Origin: Streptomyces hygroscopicus subsp. hygroscopicus
Lineage (GTDB): Bacteria > Actinomycetota > Actinomycetes > Streptomycetales > Streptomycetaceae
Assembly: GCF_001553455.1 (NCBI RefSeq)
Contig: NZ_BBOX01000026.1
Span: 1 to 64,000 of the forward strand
Direction: 5' to 3'
DNA: 64,000 nt
Shown: piece after piece, positions 21,071 through 35,482 of the stretch
How the letters are laid out: each line of letters opens with the position of its first letter
Numbering within the stretch: the first letter of the stretch is position 1
Notes under the pieces: model-generated
Told to the model about the DNA's origin: nothing
The model's database searches: none
The model's input: the letters and a program-made list of their open reading frames with translations, nothing else
Position numbers and translations under genes: made by a program

Positions 21071-22183
21071 ATGTCCGAGGTGTACGCGGCCCGACGTGCC
21101 CGTCTGCACGATCAGTGCACCGCGGCCGGGAGCGCGGCGGCGCTGGTGTCCCGGCCCGCCAATGTGCGCTATCTGTGCGGCGCCGTGCCGCCCGGCGCGG
21201 TGCTGCTGCTCGGCCCCGTCCAGGACGTGCTGGTGGCCGCCGAGGTCCCCTCCGTCCCGCCGCTCCCGTCCGCCCCACCGCGTGCGGAGGAGCCGCGGCT
21301 GCTGGTGCTGCCCGGTGCGGAGGGCGATCCGGCGGCGGCCGCGGCCGATCTGGCCGCCGCGGACGGCGCCGAGTCGCTGGCCGTCGAGGAGCACGATCTG
21401 ACCGTCGCCCGCCATCGGGCGCTGGGCGCCGCCGCGCCCCGGATCCGGCTGGCCGATCTGGGCCGGGCCGTGGAGCAGTTGCGGATCGTCAAGGACGACG
21501 AGGAGATCTCCTGTATGCGGATCGCCGGGGAGCTCGCCGATCAGGCGCTCGGCGAGCTGCTGGAGTCGATCCTGGTGGGCCGCACCGAGCGTCATCTGGC
21601 GCTGGAGCTGGAGCGCCGGCTGGTGGACCACGGCGCGGACGGCCCGGCCTTCCCCACCGTCGTCGCGGCGGGGCCCAACGCGGGGCGCCCCGGCCATCTG
21701 CCCACCGACCGGCGGGTCGAGGAGGGCGACTTCCTCACCATCCGCCTCGGCGCCGACTACCGCGGCTACCGCTGCCAGGTGGGCCGTACCTTCGTCGTCG
21801 GGCCCTCGCCCGCGGACTGGCAGGTCGAGCTGTACGACGTCGTCTTCGCCGCTCAGCGGGCGGGGCGGGAGGCGCTGCTGCCGGGCCGGGCGTGCCGGGA
21901 CGTGGACCGGGTGACCCGTCAGGTGCTGGACGCGGCGGGCTACGGAGACGTGCTGGAACCCCGCACGGGACACGGGGTGGGCCTGGAAATCGACGAGGAC
22001 CCTCGGCTCAGCCCGTCCGCCATGGGTAAACTGGACGCTTGTGTGCCGGTCACCGTCGAGCCGGGGGTCCACCTCCCGGGCCGGGGCGGTGTCCGGATCG
22101 ATGACACGCTCGTCGTCCGCCCCGAGGCGGACGGCGGACCCGAGCTACTCACCATCACGACCAAAGAGCTGCTCGCGCTCTAG
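21071..22183 (+). CDS. M24 (Xaa-Pro peptidase)-fold protein with substituted active site
   Basis: A 370-residue pita-bread-fold protein always found upstream of efp in related genomes (from memory), usually annotated as Xaa-Pro dipeptidase. The N-terminal creatinase domain (1-145) and C-terminal M24 domain (145-350) are both complete. However, compared with E. coli PepP ligands, the first Asp is Arg225 (FLTIRLGA), the second is Gln236 (CQVGRTF), the last Glu is Asp344 (VRIDDTL) and the catalytic His is Asp308 (GLEIDED). Only His301 and Glu330 remain. Dinuclear metal binding and peptidase activity are therefore doubtful. The ATG at 21071 gives [12 protein letters not shown]. Confidence 0.85.
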   Translation: MSEVYAARRARLHDQCTAAGSAAALVSRPANVRYLCGAVPPGAVLLLGPVQDVLVAAEVPSVPPLPSAPPRAEEPRLLVLPGAEGDPAAAAADLAAADGAESLAVEEHDLTVARHRALGAAAPRIRLADLGRAVEQLRIVKDDEEISCMRIAGELADQALGELLESILVGRTERHLALELERRLVDHGADGPAFPTVVAAGPNAGRPGHLPTDRRVEEGDFLTIRLGADYRGYRCQVGRTFVVGPSPADWQVELYDVVFAAQRAGREALLPGRACRDVDRVTRQVLDAAGYGDVLEPRTGHGVGLEIDEDPRLSPSAMGKLDACVPVTVEPGVHLPGRGGVRIDDTLVVRPEADGGPELLTITTKELLAL

Positions 22184-22286
22184 GCTTCGGCCGCGGCTCG
22201 GCTACGGCCTCCGTCCCGGCTTCCGGCCGGGAGAGCGGCGCAGCGCTCTGGTCTCCGCCAGCTGCAGTCCAGGAGATCCCGCAACC

Positions 22287-22853
22287 GTGGCATCCACGAA
22301 CGACCTCAAGAACGGCATGGTGCTCAAGCTCGAAGGCGGCCAGCTGTGGTCCGTCGTCGAGTTCCAGCACGTCAAGCCCGGCAAGGGCCCTGCTTTCGTG
22401 CGCACCAAGCTCAAGAACGTGCTGTCCGGCAAGGTGGTCGACAAGACCTTCAACGCCGGTGTGAAGGTCGAGACGGCCAATGTCGACAAGCGCGGCATGC
22501 AGTTCTCGTACAAGGACGGCGAGAGCTTTGTGTTCATGGACATGGACACCTTCGACCAGATCTACATCACCCCCGAGGTCGTCGGCGACAACGCCCGCTA
22601 CCTGCTCGAGGGGTTCGAGGCCGTCGTGGCGATGTACGAGGGCAACCCGCTCTACGTCGAGCTGCCCGCGGCCGTCGAGCTCGTGGTCGAGTACACCGAG
22701 CCGGGCGTCCAGGGTGACCGCTCCACCGGTGGCACCAAGCCCGCCAAGCTCGAGACCGGCTATGAGATCGGCGTGCCGCTGTTCATCACCACCGGTGAGA
22801 AGATCAAGGTTGACACCCGCTCCGGTGAGTACCTCGGTCGGGTGAACAACTAG
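22287..22853 (+). CDS. efp: Translation elongation factor P
   Basis: A 188-residue EF-P that rescues ribosomes stalled at polyproline. The domain I loop carries the tip Lys33 in PGKGP, the pattern seen in actinobacterial EF-Ps thought to work without the beta-lysyl modification. No epmA/epmB-type gene is nearby. Domain III ends [15 protein letters not shown]. The GTG at 22287 with AGGAG upstream gives [13 protein letters not shown]. nusB follows after two bases. Confidence 0.97.
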   Translation: MASTNDLKNGMVLKLEGGQLWSVVEFQHVKPGKGPAFVRTKLKNVLSGKVVDKTFNAGVKVETANVDKRGMQFSYKDGESFVFMDMDTFDQIYITPEVVGDNARYLLEGFEAVVAMYEGNPLYVELPAAVELVVEYTEPGVQGDRSTGGTKPAKLETGYEIGVPLFITTGEKIKVDTRSGEYLGRVNN

Positions 22854-22855
22854 CC

Positions 22856-23299
22856 GTGGCTGCCCGCAACAAGGCCCGAAAGCGTGCCTTCCAGATCCTC
22901 TTCGAGTCCGATCAGCGCGGCAGCTCCGTGCAGACAGTGCTCGCGGACTGGATCCGGCACGCCCGGACCGACGACCGGCAGCCGCCGGTCAGCGAATACA
23001 CGATGCAGCTCGTCGAGGGATATGCCCAGCACATCGACCGGATCGACGAGCTGATCGGCACCTACGCGGTGGGCTGGACGCTGGACCGGATGCCGGTCGT
23101 CGACCGGAACATCCTGCGGCTGGGCGCCTATGAGCTGGTGTGGGAGGACGCGACCCCGGACGCGGTGGTGATCGACGAGGCGGTGCAGCTCGCCAAGGAG
23201 TTCTCCACCGATGACTCGCCGGCCTTCGTCAACGGCCTGCTGGGCCGTATCAAGGAGCTGAAGCCGAGTCTGCGTCGCGATCAGGAGCGCCAGGCATAG
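22856..23299 (+). CDS. nusB: Transcription antitermination factor NusB
   Basis: A 147-residue all-helical RNA-binding protein that acts with NusE/S10 at boxA in rRNA operons. Family features: an Arg-rich N-terminus ARNKARKRAFQILFESD, GWTLDRMPVVDRNILRLGAYEL, and VIDEAVQLAKEFSTDDSPAFVNGLLG. GTG start, two bases after efp, so translation is probably coupled. Confidence 0.96.
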   Translation: MAARNKARKRAFQILFESDQRGSSVQTVLADWIRHARTDDRQPPVSEYTMQLVEGYAQHIDRIDELIGTYAVGWTLDRMPVVDRNILRLGAYELVWEDATPDAVVIDEAVQLAKEFSTDDSPAFVNGLLGRIKELKPSLRRDQERQA

Positions 23300-23357
23300 C
23301 GCGCCGGACCATCAAGGCCGGACAAACGGACGCCTACGGGCGCGTCATGACGACAAA

Positions 23358-23407
23358 GCCGCCGGGGGCGGTGGCGGACCCGGAAGGGCCCCACCGCCCC
23401 CGGCGGC
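23358..23407. terminator. Bidirectional terminator between nusB and bldD
   Basis: A 17-base stem GCCGCCGGGGGCGGTGG / CCACCGCCCCCGGCGGC separates the convergent nusB and bldD genes. T-rich CGTTT follows on the plus strand and CTTTG on the other strand. Confidence 0.9.
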
Positions 23408-23439
23408 ACGTTTCTGCTGGTGGCGGGGGAGAAGAGGAC

Positions 23440-23940
23440 TCAGACGTCTTCGTGCTGGACCGCGCGGCGGGCGTCGGCGCCCAGCACGCCCCAGCTGATC
23501 AACTGCTCGGTCAGCACGGACGGCGACTGGTCGTAGATGACGGCGAGGGTGCGCAGATCGTCCTGGCGGATCGAGAGCACCTTGCCGTTGTAGTCACCAC
23601 GCTGGCTCTGGATCGTCGCGGCGTACCGCTGCAGCGGTCCCGCCTTCTCGACCGGCACATGGGCCAGCCGCTCAAGGTCCAGTACCAGCTTCGGCGGCGG
23701 CTCCGCCGCCCCGGCCGGGCTCGTGCCCGGAAGCAGCTCCTGCACCGGGACGCCGTAGAAGTCGGCCAGCTCGGCGAGACGCTGCACGGTCACGGCACGG
23801 TCACCGCGCTCGTACGATCCCACCACCACGGCCTTCCAGCGGCCCTGGGACTTCTCCTCGACACCGTGGAGGGAGAGGCCCTGCTGGGTGCGGATGGCGC
23901 GGAGCTTGGCCCCGAGCTGTTTGGCGTATTCGCTGGACAT
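23440..23940 (-). CDS. bldD: Developmental master regulator BldD
   Basis: A 166-residue DNA-binding repressor that holds sporulation genes off during vegetative growth when dimerised by tetrameric cyclic di-GMP. The N-terminal XRE-type HTH is at residues 5-70 (QLGAKLRAIRTQQGLSL, YERGDRAVTVQRLAELA). The C-terminal c-di-GMP motif RxD-X8-RxxD is exact: R114, D116, R125, D128, the same numbering as S. coelicolor BldD. A Shine-Dalgarno GGGGAGC precedes the ATG. It lies alone on the minus strand between nusB and pyrR and is very likely autorepressed (see the operator). Confidence 0.98.
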   Translation of the reverse strand: MSSEYAKQLGAKLRAIRTQQGLSLHGVEEKSQGRWKAVVVGSYERGDRAVTVQRLAELADFYGVPVQELLPGTSPAGAAEPPPKLVLDLERLAHVPVEKAGPLQRYAATIQSQRGDYNGKVLSIRQDDLRTLAVIYDQSPSVLTEQLISWGVLGADARRAVQHEDV

Positions 23941-23988
23941 AAAGCTCCCCGGACGCTGTATCGACGTGCGGCTGTGCCGCGCGGCTGG

Positions 23989-24030
23989 TCACTCACTGTG
24001 AGGTTACGCAGCGTAATTTCCATTCGTCAA
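23989..24030 (-). promoter_or_regulatory. bldD promoter with two BldD boxes
   Basis: On the minus strand, -35 TTGACG (24025-24030) and -10 TAACCT (24001-24006) are 18 bases apart. TTACGCAGCGTAA (24004-24016) matches the BldD consensus TnACnC(A/T)GnGTnA at every fixed position and overlaps the -10. TCACTCACTGTGA (23989-24001) fits TnAC-N5-GTnA just downstream. The layout predicts autorepression. Confidence 0.85.
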
Positions 24031-24064
24031 GCCGAACGGAGCGGAGGGGCTCCCGCCAGGGGCG

Positions 24065-24744
<680 letters not shown>

Positions 24745-24882
24745 CGCCCCGCACCGACGGCGGGTGCCGCCCGGCGACCGAAGGGAACCCGCCCGACGGA
24801 CCACCGGTGCCCGCCAGGACACCGGCCCGCGCGCCTGCCCGCCCGCACGCCCGCTCATCTCCCTCACCCACGGAGCAACCGG

Positions 24883-25863
24883 ATGAAGCGCCACCTCATC
24901 TCGGCCGCCGACCTCTCGCGCGATGACGCCGTCCTGATCCTCGACACCGCCGAGGAACTGGCCCGGCTCGCCGACCGGCCGATCAAGAAACTGCCGACCC
25001 TGCGCGGCCGTACCGTCGTCAACCTCTTCTTCGAGGACTCCACCCGCACCCGCATCTCCTTCGAGGCGGCCGCCAAGCGGCTGTCCGCCGATGTGATCAA
25101 CTTCTCCGCCAAGGGCTCCTCGGTCTCCAAGGGCGAGTCCCTCAAGGACACCGCGCTCACCCTGGAGGCGATGGGCGCCGACGCCGTCGTCATCCGCCAC
25201 CACGCCTCCGGCGCCCCGCACCGGCTCGCCACCTCCGGCTGGATCAACGGCGCCGTGGTCAACGCGGGCGACGGCACCCATGAGCACCCCACCCAGGCGC
25301 TGCTCGACGCCTTCACCATGCGCCGCCACCTGAGCGGGGAGGGCCCCGGCGTCGGACAGGACCTGGCCGGGCGCCGGATCACCATCGTCGGCGACGTCCT
25401 GCACAGCCGGGTGGCCCGCTCCAACGTCCATCTGCTGGCCACCCTGGGCGCCGAGGTCACCCTGGTCGCCCCGCCGACGCTGGTCCCCTTCGGCGTGGAG
25501 AGCTGGCCCTGCGAGATCAGCTACGACCTGGACGCGGTGATCGGCAAAACCGACGCCGTGATGATGCTGCGCGTCCAGCGCGAGCGCATGAACGCCGCCT
25601 TCTTCCCCACCGAGCGGGAGTACGCCCGCCGCTACGGCCTGGACGGCGACCGCATGGCGCGGATGCCGGAGCACGCCATCGTGATGCACCCCGGCCCCAT
25701 GAACCGCGGTATGGAGATCACCGCGGAGGTCGCGGACTCCGACCGCTGCACCGCCGTCGAGCAGGTGGCCAACGGCGTCTCGATCCGCATGGCCGTCCTG
25801 TACCTGCTGCTCGGCGGGAACGAATCCGCCGTCGCCGCCGACCGCACCGAGGAGAGCAAGTGA
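24883..25863 (+). CDS. pyrB: Aspartate carbamoyltransferase catalytic subunit
   Basis: A 326-residue enzyme catalysing the committed step carbamoyl phosphate + aspartate to carbamoylaspartate. Carbamoyl-phosphate motif [13 protein letters not shown] is at about 46-58; then come [25 protein letters not shown] and MHPGPMNRG. No regulatory subunit pyrI is present, as is usual outside enterics. The ATG is preceded by CGGAGC. A 138-base gap separates it from pyrR, and its stop overlaps the pyrC GTG. Confidence 0.97.
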   Translation: MKRHLISAADLSRDDAVLILDTAEELARLADRPIKKLPTLRGRTVVNLFFEDSTRTRISFEAAAKRLSADVINFSAKGSSVSKGESLKDTALTLEAMGADAVVIRHHASGAPHRLATSGWINGAVVNAGDGTHEHPTQALLDAFTMRRHLSGEGPGVGQDLAGRRITIVGDVLHSRVARSNVHLLATLGAEVTLVAPPTLVPFGVESWPCEISYDLDAVIGKTDAVMMLRVQRERMNAAFFPTEREYARRYGLDGDRMARMPEHAIVMHPGPMNRGMEITAEVADSDRCTAVEQVANGVSIRMAVLYLLLGGNESAVAADRTEESK

Positions 25864-27161
25864 CCATGAGCGACACGGACAAGACGCTGCTGCGCGGCGC
25901 GAAGGTGCTCGGCGGCGAGCCGCGGGACGTGCTGATCGAGGGGGAGCGCATCGCCGCGGTCGGCTCCGGGCTGGACGCGGCCGGCGCCACCGTGATCGAC
26001 GTCACCGGGCAGATCCTGCTGCCGGGCCTGGTCGATCTCCACACCCATCTGCGCGAGCCCGGCCGTGAGGACTCCGAGACGGTCCTGACCGGCACCAAGG
26101 CCGCCGCCGCTGGCGGTTTCACCGCCGTCCACGCCATGGCCAACACCTTCCCCGTGGCCGACACCGCGGGCGTCGTGGAGCAGGTGTGGCGGCTCGGCAA
26201 GGAGTCCGGCTACTGCGATGTGCAGCCGGTGGGCGCGGTCACCGTCGGCCTGGAGGGCAAGAAGCTGGCCGAGCTGGGCGCGATGCACGACTCGGCCGCC
26301 GGGGTGCGGGTCTTCTCCGACGACGGCAAGTGCGTGGACGACGCGGTGATCATGCGTCGGGCGCTGGAGTACGTGAAGGCGTTCGGCGGCGTCATCGCCC
26401 AGCACGCCCAGGAGCCCCGGCTGACCGAGGGCGCCCAGATGAACGAGGGCGTCGTCTCCGCCGAGCTGGGCCTGGGCGGCTGGCCGGCCGTCGCCGAGGA
26501 GTCGATCATCGCCCGTGATGTGCTGCTCGCCGCGCACGTCGGCTCCCGGGTGCACATCTGCCACCTGTCCACCGCGGGCTCGGTCGAGCTCATCCGCTGG
26601 GCCAAGTCCAAGGGCTGGAACGTCACCGCCGAGGTCACCCCGCACCATCTGCTGCTGACCGACGAGCTCGTACGCTCCTACAACCCGGTCTACAAGGTGA
26701 ACCCGCCGCTGCGCACCGAGGCCGATGTGATGGCGCTGCGTGAGGCGCTCGCCGACGGCACCATCGACTGCGTGGCCACCGACCACGCCCCGCATCCGCA
26801 CGAGGACAAGGACTGCGAGTGGGGCGCCGCGGCCATGGGCATGGTGGGCCTGGAGACGGCGCTGTCCGTGGTCCAGCACACCATGGTCGACACCGGGCTG
26901 CTGGACTGGGCGGGCGTCGCCGACCGGATGTCGGTGCGGCCCTCGGCCATCGGCCGCCTGGCCGGCCACGGCCGCCCCGTCGCCCCCGGGGAGCCCGCCA
27001 ACCTCACCCTGCTCGACTCCGCTTACCGTGGTGTGGTGAACCCCGCGGGCTTCGCCTCCCGCAGCCGCAACACTCCCTACGAGGGCCGCGAACTGCCGGG
27101 CCGCGTGACGTACACGTTCCTGCGGGGGCGGGCGACGGTTGTGGACGGGAAGCTGGCGTGA
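25860..27161 (+). CDS. pyrC: Dihydroorotase
   Basis: A 433-residue amidohydrolase cyclising carbamoylaspartate to dihydroorotate. Zinc motif [10 protein letters not shown] is at about 59-68. Further His ligands are in QHAQEP and HICHLST, and the catalytic Asp is in ATDHAPHP. The GTG at 25860 has GAGGAG five bases upstream and overlaps the pyrB stop (GTGA). An ATG six bases downstream is an alternative. Confidence 0.96.
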   Translation: MTMSDTDKTLLRGAKVLGGEPRDVLIEGERIAAVGSGLDAAGATVIDVTGQILLPGLVDLHTHLREPGREDSETVLTGTKAAAAGGFTAVHAMANTFPVADTAGVVEQVWRLGKESGYCDVQPVGAVTVGLEGKKLAELGAMHDSAAGVRVFSDDGKCVDDAVIMRRALEYVKAFGGVIAQHAQEPRLTEGAQMNEGVVSAELGLGGWPAVAEESIIARDVLLAAHVGSRVHICHLSTAGSVELIRWAKSKGWNVTAEVTPHHLLLTDELVRSYNPVYKVNPPLRTEADVMALREALADGTIDCVATDHAPHPHEDKDCEWGAAAMGMVGLETALSVVQHTMVDTGLLDWAGVADRMSVRPSAIGRLAGHGRPVAPGEPANLTLLDSAYRGVVNPAGFASRSRNTPYEGRELPGRVTYTFLRGRATVVDGKLA

Positions 27162-27793
27162 CACCTCTGAGTCATCCGGTGGCGGGCCTCGCGGGATACG
27201 CGGGCCTGGCGGCCGAACAGAAATCGCAGGAAGTGACGGACTGGGCCGCCCGGATCGGCTGGGTCGCCGGGCTGCTGCTGGTCATCGCGCTGGTCTACTG
27301 GCTGATGCGCGAGGGCTGGAAGTGGCGCGGAACCCTCCAGGGCGACCTCCCCGAGCTGCCCTCCGCCCCCGGCGAGCCCGGTGCGGCCCGCCTCGCGCTC
27401 AGCGGCCGCTACCACGGCTCCACGACCGCCGGACAGTGGCTGGACCGGATCGTCGCCCACGGCCTGGGCACCCGCAGCCGGGTCGAGCTCACCCTCACCG
27501 ACCTGGGCGTGGGTGTCGTACGGCCGGGCGCCCGGGACTTCTTCATCCCGGCCGCCGCGCTGCGCGGCGCCCGGCTGGACAAGGGCATCGCCGGCAAGGT
27601 CCTCGCCGAGGGCGGGCTGCTGGTGATCACCTGGCAGCTGGGCGAGCGGCTGATCGACTCCGGTTTCCGCTCCGACCACGCCGCCGAGCACCCCGCCTGG
27701 GTCGACGCCGTCACCGCGCTGAGCCCCAGCGGCCCGAGCGACCCGAGCAACGCAAGCAACCCCAGCAACCAGACGGAAGGCGCCGCACGATGA
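27158..27793 (+). CDS. Single-TM PH-like domain protein of the pyr operon
   Basis: A 211-residue protein with one TM helix at about residues 28-50 ([17 protein letters not shown]). A predicted cytoplasmic beta-rich domain follows (about 75-185; [40 protein letters not shown]). The tail is of Ser/Asn/Pro repeats ([12 protein letters not shown]). It overlaps pyrC and carA by four bases each, so it is fully embedded in the pyrimidine operon. Mycobacteria keep a similar membrane gene between pyrC and carA (from memory). Function is unknown. Confidence 0.8.
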   Translation: MTPLSHPVAGLAGYAGLAAEQKSQEVTDWAARIGWVAGLLLVIALVYWLMREGWKWRGTLQGDLPELPSAPGEPGAARLALSGRYHGSTTAGQWLDRIVAHGLGTRSRVELTLTDLGVGVVRPGARDFFIPAAALRGARLDKGIAGKVLAEGGLLVITWQLGERLIDSGFRSDHAAEHPAWVDAVTALSPSGPSDPSNASNPSNQTEGAAR

Positions 27794-28921
27794 CGACCTC
27801 CACCCGGGGGGCCAGCGCCCCCGCCGTACTCGTCCTGGAGGACGGCCGCACCTTCCGCGGCCGGGCCTACGGGGCCGTGGGGGAGACCTTCGGCGAGGCC
27901 GTGTTCTCCACCGGGATGACCGGCTACCAGGAGACCCTGACCGACCCCTCCTACCACCGCCAGGTCGTCGTGATGACCGCCCCGCACATCGGGAACACCG
28001 GCGTCAACGACGAGGACCCGGAGTCGCAGCGGATCTGGGTCTCCGGCTATGTGGTGCGCGACCCGGCCCGTACGCCCTCCAACTGGCGCTCCCGTCGCTC
28101 GCTGGACGAGGAGCTGACCGCCCAGGGCGTGGTCGGCATCAGCGGGATCGACACCCGCGCCCTCACCCGCCACCTGCGCGAGCGCGGCGCCATGCGCGTC
28201 GGCATCTTCTCCGGTGAGGCGCTCGGGGACGAGGCCGCGCTGCTGGCCAGGGTGCGGGCCGTCCCGCAGATGAAGGGCGCCGACCTCAGCGGCGAGGTGG
28301 CCACCGCCGAGGCGTACGTCGTCCCCGCGATCGGGACCAGGAAGTTCACCGTCGCCGCGATCGACCTGGGCATCAAGGGCATGACCCCGTACCGGATGGC
28401 CGAGCGCGGCATCGAGGTGCACGTGCTGCCCGCGACCGCGACGGTCGAGGACGTCTACGCGGTCGGTCCGGACGGGGTGTTCTTCTCCAACGGCCCGGGC
28501 GACCCGGCCACCGCCGACCACCCCGTCTCGCTGATGCGGGCCGTGCTGGAGCGCTCCACGCCGCTGTTCGGCATCTGCTTCGGCAACCAGATCCTCGGCC
28601 GGGCGCTCGGCTTCGGCACCTACAAGCTCAAGTACGGGCACCGCGGGATCAACCAGCCGGTGCAGGACCGCACCACCGGCAAGGTGGAGATCACCGCCCA
28701 CAACCACGGCTTCGCCGTGGACGCCCCGCTCGACGCGCCGTCCGACACCCCCTACGGCCGCGCCGAGGTCTCCCACGTCTGCCTCAACGACAACGTGGTC
28801 GAGGGGCTGCGGCTGCTCGACCGCCCCGCGTTCAGCGTCCAGTACCACCCCGAGGCGGCCGCCGGTCCGCATGACGCCGCGTACCTGTTCGACCGCTTCG
28901 TGTCCCTGATGGAGGGCCAGC

Positions 28922-28929
<8 letters not shown>
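27790..28929 (+). CDS. carA: Carbamoyl-phosphate synthase small (glutaminase) subunit
   Basis: A 379-residue glutamine amidotransferase subunit supplying ammonia to CarB. The N-terminal CarA domain starts [17 protein letters not shown]. The class I GATase domain has the nucleophile Cys in [11 protein letters not shown] and the catalytic His-Glu in [13 protein letters not shown] overlaps the upstream stop by four bases and carB begins eight bases before its end. Confidence 0.97.
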
Positions 28930-32233
<3,304 letters not shown>

Positions 32234-32240
32234 GGCGGGG

Positions 32241-32268
32241 GAGGGGGACACCGGCCGGTGTCCCCCTC
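32241..32268 (+). terminator. Palindrome after carB
   Basis: GAGGGGGACACCGG / CCGGTGTCCCCCTC is a perfect 28-base palindrome beginning seven bases after the carB stop and ending in TTCAT. It probably terminates or attenuates the operon before pyrD. Confidence 0.75.
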
Positions 32269-32345
32269 TTCATGAGCCCGCCCCCACGGCAGCCCGCCCG
32301 CCTCCCTCCCCCCCGGCCCGTCCCCCGCGATCCGAAAGCCCCCGC

Positions 32346-33455
32346 ATGTACCCGCTCCTGTTCCACCTGATCTTCCGGCGAATGGACCCGGAGAAGGCCC
32401 ACCACCTGGCCTTCTCCTGGATCCGGCTGGCCGCCCGCACTCCGGTCCTGCGCACCTTCGCCGCCGCCGTCCTCGCCCCCCGCCACACGGCGCTGCGCAC
32501 CGAGGCGCTCGGCCTGCGGATGCACGGGCCCTTCGGGCTCGCCGCCGGCTTCGACAAGAACGCCACCGGGATCGACGGCATGGCCATGCTGGGCTTCGAC
32601 CATGTCGAGATCGGCACGGTCACCGCCCAGCCGCAGCCCGGCAACCCCAAGCGGCGGCTCTTCCGGCTGGTCGCCGACCGCGGCCTGATCAACCGGATGG
32701 GCTTCAACAACGAGGGCTCGGCGGCGGTCGCGGCCCGGCTCGCGGCCCGCCGCCCGGTCTTCCGCACGGCGGTCGGCGTCAACATCGGCAAGACCAAGGT
32801 CGTCCCGGAGGGGGAGGCCGTCGCCGACTACGTGACCTCCACCGAGCGGCTCGCCCCCCACGCCGACTACCTCGTCGTCAACGTCTCCTCGCCCAATACC
32901 CCCGGACTGCGGAATCTCCAGGCCGTGGACCAGCTGAAGCCGCTGCTGACCGCGGTCCGCGAGGCCGCCGACCGTACGGTCACCGGCCGCCGGGTGCCAC
33001 TTCTGGTCAAAATCGCGCCGGACCTCGCCGACGAGGACGTGGACGCGGTCGCCGATCTCGCGGTCGAGCTCGGCCTGGACGGCGTCATCGCCACCAACAC
33101 GACCATCGCACGGGACGGCCTCGGCCTGGCGTCCCCCTCCCGGCTCACCGCCGAGACCGGCGGTCTGTCCGGCGCCCCGCTGAAGGCGCGCTCCCTTGAG
33201 GTGCTGCGCCGCCTGTACGCCCGAGTGGGGGACCGGCTGACTCTGGTCGGGGTCGGCGGGATCGAGACCGCGGACGACGTGTGGGAGCGGATCCTGGCCG
33301 GTGCCACGCTGGTGCAGGGCTACAGCGGCTTCATCTACCGGGGCCCGTTCTGGTGCCGTGAGATCCACCGCGGCCTGGCCGCCCGCCTGGCCGCGAGCCC
33401 GTACGCCACCCTCGCCGAGGCGGTGGGGGCGGACGCCCACAAGGAGAACGCATGA
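32346..33455 (+). CDS. pyrD: Dihydroorotate dehydrogenase (quinone), class 2
   Basis: A 369-residue membrane-associated flavoprotein oxidising dihydroorotate with menaquinone. The N-terminal helix pair [20 protein letters not shown] is the class 2 membrane-binding region. [15 protein letters not shown], the catalytic Ser in [12 protein letters not shown], and VGGIETADD with [10 protein letters not shown] (FMN phosphate site) are seen. The stop overlaps the pyrF ATG. Confidence 0.96.
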   Translation: MYPLLFHLIFRRMDPEKAHHLAFSWIRLAARTPVLRTFAAAVLAPRHTALRTEALGLRMHGPFGLAAGFDKNATGIDGMAMLGFDHVEIGTVTAQPQPGNPKRRLFRLVADRGLINRMGFNNEGSAAVAARLAARRPVFRTAVGVNIGKTKVVPEGEAVADYVTSTERLAPHADYLVVNVSSPNTPGLRNLQAVDQLKPLLTAVREAADRTVTGRRVPLLVKIAPDLADEDVDAVADLAVELGLDGVIATNTTIARDGLGLASPSRLTAETGGLSGAPLKARSLEVLRRLYARVGDRLTLVGVGGIETADDVWERILAGATLVQGYSGFIYRGPFWCREIHRGLAARLAASPYATLAEAVGADAHKENA

Positions 33456-34303
33456 CGACCCCCTTCGGCGCCCGCCTGCGCGCCGCCATGGACGCCCGGG
33501 GCCCCCTGTGCGTCGGCATCGACCCGCACGCCTCCCTCCTCGCCGACTGGGGCCTGGGCGACGACGTGGCCGGTCTGGAGCGGTTCACCCGGACCGTCGT
33601 GGACGCCCTCGCCGAGCGGGTCGCCGTCCTCAAGCCGCAGTCGGCCTTCTACGAGCGGTTCGGCTCCCGGGGCGTCGCGGTGCTGGAGCGGGCCGTCGCC
33701 GACGCCCGCGCCGCCGGGGCGCTGGTGCTGATGGACGCCAAGCGCGGCGACATCGGGTCGACCATGGCCGCGTACGCCTCCGCCTACCTGGACCCCTCCG
33801 GCCCGCTGTTCTCCGACGCGGTCACCGTCAGCCCCTACCTCGGCTTCGGCTCGCTGCGCCCGGCGCTGGACGCGGCGCGGGCCGCCGGGGCGGGCGTCTT
33901 CGTCCTGGCCCTGACCTCCAACCCGGAGGGCGCCGAGGTGCAGCACGCGGTCCGGCCCGACGGGACGACCGTCGCCGCCTCGGTGCTGGCCTCGCTCAAG
34001 GCCGAGAACGCCGCCGAGGCCGCCGGGGGCCGCCTCGGCTCCTACGGCGCGGTCGTCGGGGCGACGCTGGGCGGGGCGGCCGGGGAGGCGGGCGCCGATC
34101 TGGCGATCGACGGGCCGCTGCTGGCCCCGGGCATCGGCGCCCAGGGCGCGACCCCCGCCGATCTTCCGGCGGTCTTCGGCCCGGCGGTCCGGAACGTCGT
34201 TCCGAGCGTCAGCAGGGGGGTGCTCCGGCACGGCCCGGACGCCGCGTCGCTGGTCGAGGCCGCGTCCCGAATGGCTGAGGAAGTGCGTGCCGTGGCCGAA
34301 TAA
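33452..34303 (+). CDS. pyrF: Orotidine 5'-phosphate decarboxylase, type 2
   Basis: A 283-residue enzyme making UMP from OMP. The catalytic Lys-Asp network is in LVLMDAKRGDIGSTM (residues about 91-105). GIDPHASLLADWGLGDD near the N-terminus and APGIGAQGATPADL near the end (phosphate loop) are typical of the longer type 2 actinobacterial/mycobacterial family. Last gene of the pyrimidine cluster. Confidence 0.96.
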   Translation: MTTPFGARLRAAMDARGPLCVGIDPHASLLADWGLGDDVAGLERFTRTVVDALAERVAVLKPQSAFYERFGSRGVAVLERAVADARAAGALVLMDAKRGDIGSTMAAYASAYLDPSGPLFSDAVTVSPYLGFGSLRPALDAARAAGAGVFVLALTSNPEGAEVQHAVRPDGTTVAASVLASLKAENAAEAAGGRLGSYGAVVGATLGGAAGEAGADLAIDGPLLAPGIGAQGATPADLPAVFGPAVRNVVPSVSRGVLRHGPDAASLVEAASRMAEEVRAVAE

Positions 34304-34369
34304 CCCAGTTACTTTGTCCGTAAATGTCTGAGTCGAGCGAGTCTGACCAGGACTTTTCGTCTGTTCTCG

Positions 34370-34398
34370 CTGACTGGAGCGGAATGGGCCGCTAGTCT
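34370..34398 (+). promoter_or_regulatory. Putative sIHF promoter
   Basis: CTGACT (34370) and TAGTCT (34393) are 17 bases apart in the 204-base gap between pyrF and the IHF gene, leaving a leader of about 100 bases. Confidence 0.6.
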
Positions 34399-34507
34399 CC
34401 GACGAGAGCGAACGCGCGCTTGCGTTGCGCGTTGCTCCCCAGGTGAGGGGCGACTAGGTTCCTCACCGGTCCATATCCGACAGTTCGACATCCGAGGTGA
34501 CGTAGGC

Positions 34508-34831
34508 GTGGCTCTTCCGCCCCTTACCCCTGAACAGCGCGCAGCCGCGCTCGAAAAGGCCGCCGCGGCTCGCCGGGAGCGCGCCGAGGTCAAGAATCGA
34601 CTCAAGCACTCCGGCGCGTCCCTGCACGAGGTCATCAAGCAGGGCCAGGAGAACGACGTCATCGGCAAGATGAAGGTGTCCGCTCTCCTCGAGTCCCTGC
34701 CCGGCGTCGGCAAGGTCCGCGCCAAGCAGATCATGGAGCGGCTCGGCATCTCCGAGAGCCGTCGTGTGCGGGGTCTGGGCTCCAACCAGATCGCATCGCT
34801 CGAGCGTGAGTTCGGCGGCGCCGCCGGCTGA
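34508..34831 (+). CDS. Actinobacterial integration host factor (sIHF/mIHF)
   Basis: A 107-residue nucleoid-associated protein unrelated in sequence to HU/IHF. It binds duplex DNA and affects condensation, development and topology in streptomycetes. A long basic N-terminal helix (residues 1-40) precedes a helix-two-turn-helix/HhH-like domain, [18 protein letters not shown], and a C-terminal region [20 protein letters not shown] start. It sits directly before gmk, the conserved position. Confidence 0.95.
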   Translation: MALPPLTPEQRAAALEKAAAARRERAEVKNRLKHSGASLHEVIKQGQENDVIGKMKVSALLESLPGVGKVRAKQIMERLGISESRRVRGLGSNQIASLEREFGGAAG

Positions 34832-34869
34832 CGTTTCCAGGCACTCCCGGGAACCTGGATAATCGCTGC

Positions 34870-35436
34870 ATGGCAGCACACTCCGCACGACCGCGACTGA
34901 CCGTGCTCTCCGGCCCCTCCGGGGTCGGCAAGAGCACGGTCGTCGCCCATCTGCGCAAGGAACACCCCGAGGTCTGGCTCTCGGTCTCCGCCACGACCCG
35001 CCGGCCGCGCCCGGGTGAGCGGGACGGCGTCCACTACTTCTTCGTGGACGACGGGGAGTTCGACAAGCTCATCGCCAATGGTGAGCTGCTGGAGTGGGCG
35101 GAATTCGCGGGCAACCGCTACGGCACCCCGCGCGAGGCGGTCATGGACCGCCTCGACGCGGGCGAGCCGGTGCTGCTGGAGATCGATCTGCAGGGCGCCC
35201 GGCAGGTCCGCGACTCCATGCCGGAGGCACGGCTGGTCTTCCTCGCGCCGCCGAGCTGGGAGGAGCTGGTGCGCCGGCTCACCGGCCGGGGGACCGAGGC
35301 GCCCGAGGTCATCGAGCGGCGGCTGGAGGCCGCGCGGACCGAGCTGGCTGCCGAGTCCGAGTTCGATACGACCCTGGTCAACACCTCCGTCGAGGACGTG
35401 GCGAACGAGCTGCTAGCCTTGACGCGAGTGGCTTGA
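34870..35436 (+). CDS. gmk: Guanylate kinase
   Basis: A 188-residue kinase phosphorylating GMP to GDP. P-loop [13 protein letters not shown] at residues 10-22, GMP-binding [21 protein letters not shown], and [13 protein letters not shown] are all present. It lies between sIHF and rpoZ, the order common in actinobacteria. Confidence 0.97.
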   Translation: MAAHSARPRLTVLSGPSGVGKSTVVAHLRKEHPEVWLSVSATTRRPRPGERDGVHYFFVDDGEFDKLIANGELLEWAEFAGNRYGTPREAVMDRLDAGEPVLLEIDLQGARQVRDSMPEARLVFLAPPSWEELVRRLTGRGTEAPEVIERRLEAARTELAAESEFDTTLVNTSVEDVANELLALTRVA

Positions 35437-35482
35437 TCTTCGATTCACTCCTGCCATGAGGCGAAATAAGGAAGGCTAGAGA

